From assembly GCA_014871385.1 (NCBI GenBank), contig CM026421.1, positions 10,351,644 through 10,415,643 on the forward strand: a stretch of 64,000 nt of DNA, written 5' to 3'. A program made the translations under genes and the position numbers. The notes under the pieces were generated by a model. It saw only the letters and a program-made list of their open reading frames with translations, was not told the origin of the DNA and did no database searches. Shown here piece by piece: positions 58,892 to 64,000 of this stretch. This DNA comes from Ceratodon purpureus (taxonomy: Eukaryota; Streptophyta; Bryopsida; Pseudoditrichales; Ditrichaceae). Every line of letters begins with the position of its first letter. Positions within the stretch are counted from its first letter, which is position 1.

Positions 58892-60767
58892 TGCTGCCTA
58901 ACATACACAAAATATAAACAAGTTCACTTGCCTCCACATATCAATACCAAAAAAAATAAAACTTATTTGTCTAATTCCTTGTCACTGATGTTTTACTGAA
59001 CACCACATGTTGTACTGCTGAAAATCCTGGTTGCCAACACATTTCCCATCCATTTCAGAGCTACTCACTATGTAAAGAACAGATTTGTTTTAACTGGCAT
59101 AATTCTGTAAATGTATATAAAAGCAAAGAAGAGTGACAAGACAGCTTATGGAGAATGATCTGTCCTCATTGAAAATATATTTTGAGTTAGTCCAGCATTG
59201 TCTTTTTACCAGAGAAATTGTGTGAGCAAGGTTGCCCTCTTTCATAAAACCAAACAATGCAAGGATACCTTGCTCTGCACATTGGGCACATGATTTTCTC
59301 CAATCTTGCCCCATTACTGCATACATTTTTCTTCTGCTCAATGTACAGCATGCAAAAGTTAATGTCCTATTCGTGAAACAACTGTGGCACTTAATTAAAT
59401 CAAACTTTGTAGTTGCACTTAAGCTTCAAATCAAAATGACTCTGACCCAGAACTCAAGTTGACATAAAAATCAACCTGATTCTGTTGAAAAAAAATCAAA
59501 AATATATTTGAAGTTAAAGCAGTGTTACTGAACAGGTTTAAAAGTGAAGGTAGACCTTGAAAAGACAAAAGTAAAGGATTGCACAACCCACAGGATGTGC
59601 ATTTCCATTCTGTTCCACAAGCACCATGTTTGAGTGCAGATTTTCAGTGCTTCCATGTGCATTGCTGGAAGTATGCCTTCATTGTCCCATGGATTTGAGA
59701 ATTATTTCTGCCCTGATGCAAGGCCCAGTATGAGGGTTCTGGACACACGCAGGTACGAACGAGGTTGGTGATGGTGGTGGGACTGAAGTTGGTGAGGCCT
59801 TGCCGCACTGCAATATCCGCCGTGATCAAAGGGTAATGCTGTCCTGAGGAGGGATCACTTGTGTATATAAGGTAGCAACACCAGAGACCACCACTTTTGG
59901 AGCCTTTGTGCTAGTTAAATGGCGAAGTTGATGTGAAAAAATACACAGAGGTTGGGCAAACATAGATAATGTAGACTTAAAAGAAATCTCTATTACTTGG
60001 AGTTGTATTGAATTTTCTATAAATTTTCAAAAGTCTTAAAGTAGAAGTTCTAGTAATCAATTACATGAGGCTACCAAAACCATATGCAAGTCCACCAAAA
60101 ATCAAGGAGTCATGTTGATTTGAGCTACTTCCATGTTGCCACTTGTTGATTTATGCATATTCTAGTTATTGGTGCACCAAGGCTCGGCTCGGGTATTGGT
60201 CCTTCCCAGTTTTTGATACTCCTACCATACCATAGAGTATCATAATATCTGAGTAGCTTGAACATACCATTTGTGTTCAGCACAGGACTTGCTCATTGCT
60301 AGGATTCATTCCGATTGTTCAACAGAAGTGTGTCTCTGCCTGCCAATCTCAAGCTGCACAGTAAGTGAAGTGGGTCATGAACTAAGAGAGGCCGATCCTT
60401 GTGTGAGGTGAGATACCCTAAGGGAGGTGCCAAATAATTAATTTCTGAGCAGCCCGGTTGGATTTCAACCAATGAGAACATGACAAATGCATCATCACGA
60501 TTTGTTTTAATTGACTTGTTTCTGTTTGAAAACAAAATCAATAGACGTTGGGTATTCTAAACTAGTGACCAGAACTAATCCCTAGTTTTGCCATACTCTT
60601 ACCTCTTACACATCCTTAAACCTGCCATAAGTTTTCATGTAAAACAGATGACACCTAGTCGATCGAGAAAATGAATTTCTCACTTTGAAGATCCTGTGAA
60701 GTAGTTTGATTAAAACTCAATCTTATTTCCAACCTGTGTAGTCAATAGGAAGAGTACAAGCTTGTAA
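58892..60767. other. Spacer with one candidate exon
   Basis: AT-rich to moderately AT-rich sequence. Only the segment near 59,644-59,890 looks possibly coding. The remainder has no recognisable features. Confidence 0.4.
59644..59890 (-). other. Candidate terminal exon, Cys-containing, unrecognised
   Basis: The minus strand stays open from about 59,890 to a stop at 59,644. It reads GGLWCCYLIYTSDPSSGQHY, LTNFSPTTITNLVRTCVCPE and a C-terminal QQCTWKH. Composition (Cys pairs, Trp, no low complexity) looks like a folded secreted domain. There is no clear start, acceptor or known family, so coding status is uncertain. Confidence 0.3.
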
Positions 60768-61256
60768 ATGGATTCACGCAAAGAATTTGGAAACAAATTC
60801 TGGTCATGCTTAATTGTAGCCTCTGCCATAGCCTGTATAACTGGGAGGTTAATTATCACAGCTCAAGGTGCACCTCTCTCATCAGTCACAATCTGGAACT
60901 ACGTGGGGGATCAAATATTAGTTCACTGCCATGACCAATTCACAGACTTGGAGCAACAGAAAGTGCCCCATGCAACGGATTATGTCTTCACCTTTATCCA
61001 AAACCCAGATGGGACAACTATGTACACATGCTCTTTTGTGTGGGGGCTAAACAAGTCGCAGGAATTTCCGGTGTGGGAAGGGGATAAGGTTCAATCCAAC
61101 CCTGTCAAAAACTGTGGTGCGGGTTCATTCAAGTGCTTGTACAAAGTCACCAAGGATGGATTCTACATGGACTCGGCTGCTGCTTCTTCTGGGTCCGGAG
61201 GGCTCTCAAACTGGTTCTTCATCAATCTGTGGGCAGTGAAGTCTAGAGTGAAGTAG
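60768..61256 (+). CDS. SPH: Secreted S-protein homologue (plant self-incompatibility S1 family)
   Basis: Single-exon, 162-residue protein. A hydrophobic N-terminal segment (residues 11-33) serves as signal peptide, with likely cleavage near AQG-AP. The mature part shows the S1 pattern: VTIWNYVGDQILVHCHDQ, YVFTFIQNPDGTTMYTCSFV and four cysteines (C54, C88, C116, C123) that in the family form two disulphides. In poppy the founding member mediates pollen self-incompatibility; most homologues are small secreted proteins of unknown role. No partner gene is nearby. Length and motif order fit the family; the function here is unknown. Confidence 0.87.
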   Translation: MDSRKEFGNKFWSCLIVASAIACITGRLIITAQGAPLSSVTIWNYVGDQILVHCHDQFTDLEQQKVPHATDYVFTFIQNPDGTTMYTCSFVWGLNKSQEFPVWEGDKVQSNPVKNCGAGSFKCLYKVTKDGFYMDSAAASSGSGGLSNWFFINLWAVKSRVK

Positions 61257-62892
61257 AGTCACTTGGTTTTAATAAGTGAGGAATGCCTGCTTCATAGCAT
61301 TGTGCTTCCTACATGAATGCAAGTATGCATTCAATAATTAATATGTAACAACTATTGATCATGGAGACACCTGGATAGGTAAAAGAAAATGAGTCTTCTG
61401 TTAAAACAGAGACCAGAGATCTCAATAAAAGAATTTACACAGGCATTTTGTGAACCTTTCATCTCGAGAAGGAGATCAACGTGAATAAAGTGTGCTAGTT
61501 TCACCACAACTGAGCCTACGTCCATAGAATATAGATTAGAAGTATAAAAATTACTCTCATTTCTGAGCTTTCCCATCTTTGAGTTCCCCCTTTTTAAGAG
61601 TAAATAGTTTGGTGGTAATAGTTTAGTGGTATTCAATGAGGCCTTCATTGTTGTAGGAAATTGTGGCACTGTCTTTTGTTTGGTTTCATATTATGATTTT
61701 TGTTTACGTGCATGGTGTTTGTGAAGTCATGAACTCATTGGTTGGTTTGAAGGAATGTTTATCCCATATAATTAGTTCAAGTTTGAAACTTGGTGGAGTT
61801 GTTAGATTCTTGTGTAATGTCTAATGACTTGACTATGCTGAGTGAACCCTATAAAGGACAAAGGATTACACCAACCAACGAACCCAATGCATGACAAGAG
61901 ACATTCAATTGCTACCAAGAATTAAGTAGCCTCCAAGTAACAAGAACCTCAAGGAATTCAAAATGACTTCAAAATTGTGCTACTTCATTTCAACATACAT
62001 CCTTATAACATATGTAGAGAGATCACCCCAGCTAAGACATGTCTAGAGTGTGCATACATCTGTACATGAGACGGCTCCAATTCAACTTCTACATGTGTAA
62101 GCAGAAGTATAACTCGGCTCACCAATGCACGTTGGGCAGACGAAGATAACCAGTCATATGCTTTCCATCCCTCCACAAGGATCCACAACAATGCTGATAC
62201 CCCACTGGGTTTCTCGGCAATATTTCACTGACTTATATGTGATGGATTCCTCAAACACAACTTCAGTTCAAAGTAACATTGTACTAACGATCCTGGTGGG
62301 AGCCGTTCTACATGTATTAGATCCTTCTCTCACAAAAGTAAGCACTTCAGCTGCACATCACAAGCGACCTTCAAAAGACCTCAATCTTATGCAAGTTAAC
62401 AATCCAAAGACCGTGTCATAAAGTTGACTGCCTGCAAGAATTTAGAATCCTCCAGTAATATTCTCTAGTAGTATCCTTAATATCCTCTCTGGAATGTAGA
62501 ACTGCGAGTGAAGCAAAGAGCAGAGACGCAGAGACAGGGAGTTCAACGCAGGGACCTCTCGTCCACTGCCATCAACTAGAGAGAAAGGTCTCAAGCAAGA
62601 TTCAGAATACCAGTGCACTACATTTGTACAAAAAAAGAAGGAAGAGCTCTGGTCCCTTTTTGAGGAGCTGGCGTGGATTCAGTGTCAAGTACCTTGGATC
62701 AGAACATCTGTATACCAAGAACTCTGAAAATATACATTAGATATACATTAGATAGATCGGATGATGCAGGGAAACATTCTATTGACAACTCAAACACAGC
62801 ATCCTAGTCATGATATGGAATGAGAGAACATAAAGATATAGACTTCCTTGGCTGTAAGCTAATCACTTGAAGAGAAGTTTAAATCATAGGAT
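61257..62892. other. Spacer between SPH and alpha-dioxygenase genes
   Basis: Contains the 3' ends of both convergent genes. Short frames (for example 61,352-61,669 minus and 62,125-62,421 plus) show no recognisable protein. Confidence 0.45.
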
Positions 62893-64000
62893 TCAGCTCA
62901 TCACTGGTGCGCTCGGTGAACCAGCGCCCCAACGAAGATAGAGAGGGACAGCCTGAGGCGGCTCTGGGATCTGATTCCACACTGAGAATGCAGAAGTGGA
63001 GGTCATCCAGTCTCCCACCAACTCAGGATAGTGGCGACGCAACACGTCCTTGAGGCCCTCGGTGGTGTTCACCCACTTGAATCCCTCCTTGGTATACACC
63101 TCTTCGTTATAATTCGTCGTGAACAGTGGATCAGCTTCCAACCGCCTGCACAGCATTGGATAAACCGGTACTTGCGTTAGGTTTTCCCGAACTTATTCAA
63201 TAAGATGAAACTAAAGAGAAAATTGGTCAAACTGTTGATGATCGCAGAGATTCGTTGCTTACCTTGAGGCCATTATAACGAAAATGAAGAAGGCAGTCTC
63301 GGAGATGGCGAAGCCAGGAGGCTTCTTCTCCAGGAGCAGGCCAACGAGTATGTCAAGACGCTCAACGTCATTGCCATAGAGCTCACGGATGATTGCTAAG
63401 GTTTCCTTGTCCTGTGTCAAGTCCTCCCACTTCCTGATTGTGGGCATCATCAAACTCCTCCGGAACTGGTTGTAGCGCGCAATGGATCGCTCTCGGTCTC
63501 GGAAAACTGGAGTCAGAACAGAGAAGGGATATGCTTCAGCATAAGACTAGCAGACCACTTAAACCTCCCAAATCAAGCAAATGCAAAGAATCATAAAAGA
63601 CATGCTGAATGGGAAGGTGACTTACTCTCAAGACTAGGCATGTCCACAGGATCTGGACGGTCGGTGCCGTCCATGTTCTGAGCGGTCAGCGTGCGCATCC
63701 AGTTCGGGTAATTGAACAATGCGAGTGCTCCGGCTGATTGGTGGCCAAGTGATGTCAGGAGCGTCTTCAACCCCAAGCTCAACGCCTTCTCGTTCCCATT
63801 GTTTCCAAGCAGCGCAGGCATTGGGATCCTGTCATTTGAGCAGGTCAGTTTCAACAAATCTCTCCTCCTTCACCCTGAAAGTTTGGCATTGCGGTTGCAT
63901 GCTTAAGATATGACACTCAACACTCAAATCAGGGGTAGTGTTGGGTCCTTACTCTTCGACGGTGGGCGGCGTATGCTGGTTGACGGGGCTCGATTTGATG
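62893..64000 (-). CDS. alpha-DOX: Fatty-acid alpha-dioxygenase (alpha-DOX), 3' part of gene
   Basis: Haem-containing oxygenase that adds O2 to the alpha-carbon of fatty acids to start oxylipin synthesis (family role). Minus-strand exons: 63953-64000 (runs off the right edge), 63626-63828, 63263-63506 and 62893-63145, all joining in phase. Diagnostic stretches are LFNYPNWMRTLTAQNMDG, DRPDPVDMPSLEIFRDRERS, ARYNQFRRSLMM, GFAISETAFFIFVIMASRRL and EGFKWVNTTEGLKDVLRRHY. These are the C-terminal region of plant alpha-DOX. The haem-binding and catalytic Tyr/His region lies upstream, outside the window. The C-terminus (WGAGSPSAPVMS) is unlike those I recall, but the end is variable. Confidence 0.92.

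Overview
This is a nuclear chromosome segment of a land plant. It has spliced genes with short GT-AG introns and mostly TGCAG-type acceptors, a plant-type eS8 gene, plastid-targeted proteins, a CAX exchanger, an S-protein homologue, an alpha-dioxygenase, nuclear tRNA genes, and very AT-rich spacers. A vasohibin gene, which I do not know from flowering plants, together with the intron style suggests a spore-bearing plant, most likely a moss. The lineage is inference.

Layout. Positions 1-660 hold the start of a ribosomal protein eS8 gene (-). Positions 660-6,350 are AT-rich, with one decayed reading frame. Positions 6,620-8,809 hold a spliceosomal-type cyclophilin (CYP22/PPIH-like, -). Positions 10,305-11,682 hold an unrecognised, probably plastid-targeted protein (+), whose last exon is present again as decayed copies downstream. 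Positions 12,690-15,679 hold a vacuolar-type Ca2+/H+ exchanger (-). Positions 19,163-23,606 hold a 12-exon vasohibin-type tubulin carboxypeptidase (+) with plant-specific extensions. Positions 24,092-26,383 hold a plastid alpha/beta-hydrolase (+) with one GC-AG intron.

The middle (27.69-56.30 kb) is a large inverted repeat. Two nearly identical 6.7-kb arms (27,692-34,444 and 49,582-56,304) flank about 15.1 kb. Each arm carries a tRNA-Gln gene and a compact Val-Glu-Phe tRNA cluster; a third copy of the cluster sits just inside the left arm. The spacer contains a 7.13-kb element with 50-bp terminal inverted repeats in a G-tract. That element has two divergently oriented protein regions, a 720-bp hairpin between them, and three minisatellite arrays built on the palindrome TCGGATCCGA. 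A broken PIF/Harbinger element follows.

Positions 56.3-64 kb are mostly AT-rich spacer, with a 430-bp MITE flanked by TTA duplications, a secreted S-protein homologue (60,768-61,256, +), and the 3' half of an alpha-dioxygenase gene (-) running off the right edge.

The single-copy genes show no functional cluster. The most notable items are the vasohibin gene and the palindrome-rich transposon inside the tRNA-bearing inverted repeat. All exon models come from reading splice sites and family similarity by eye.
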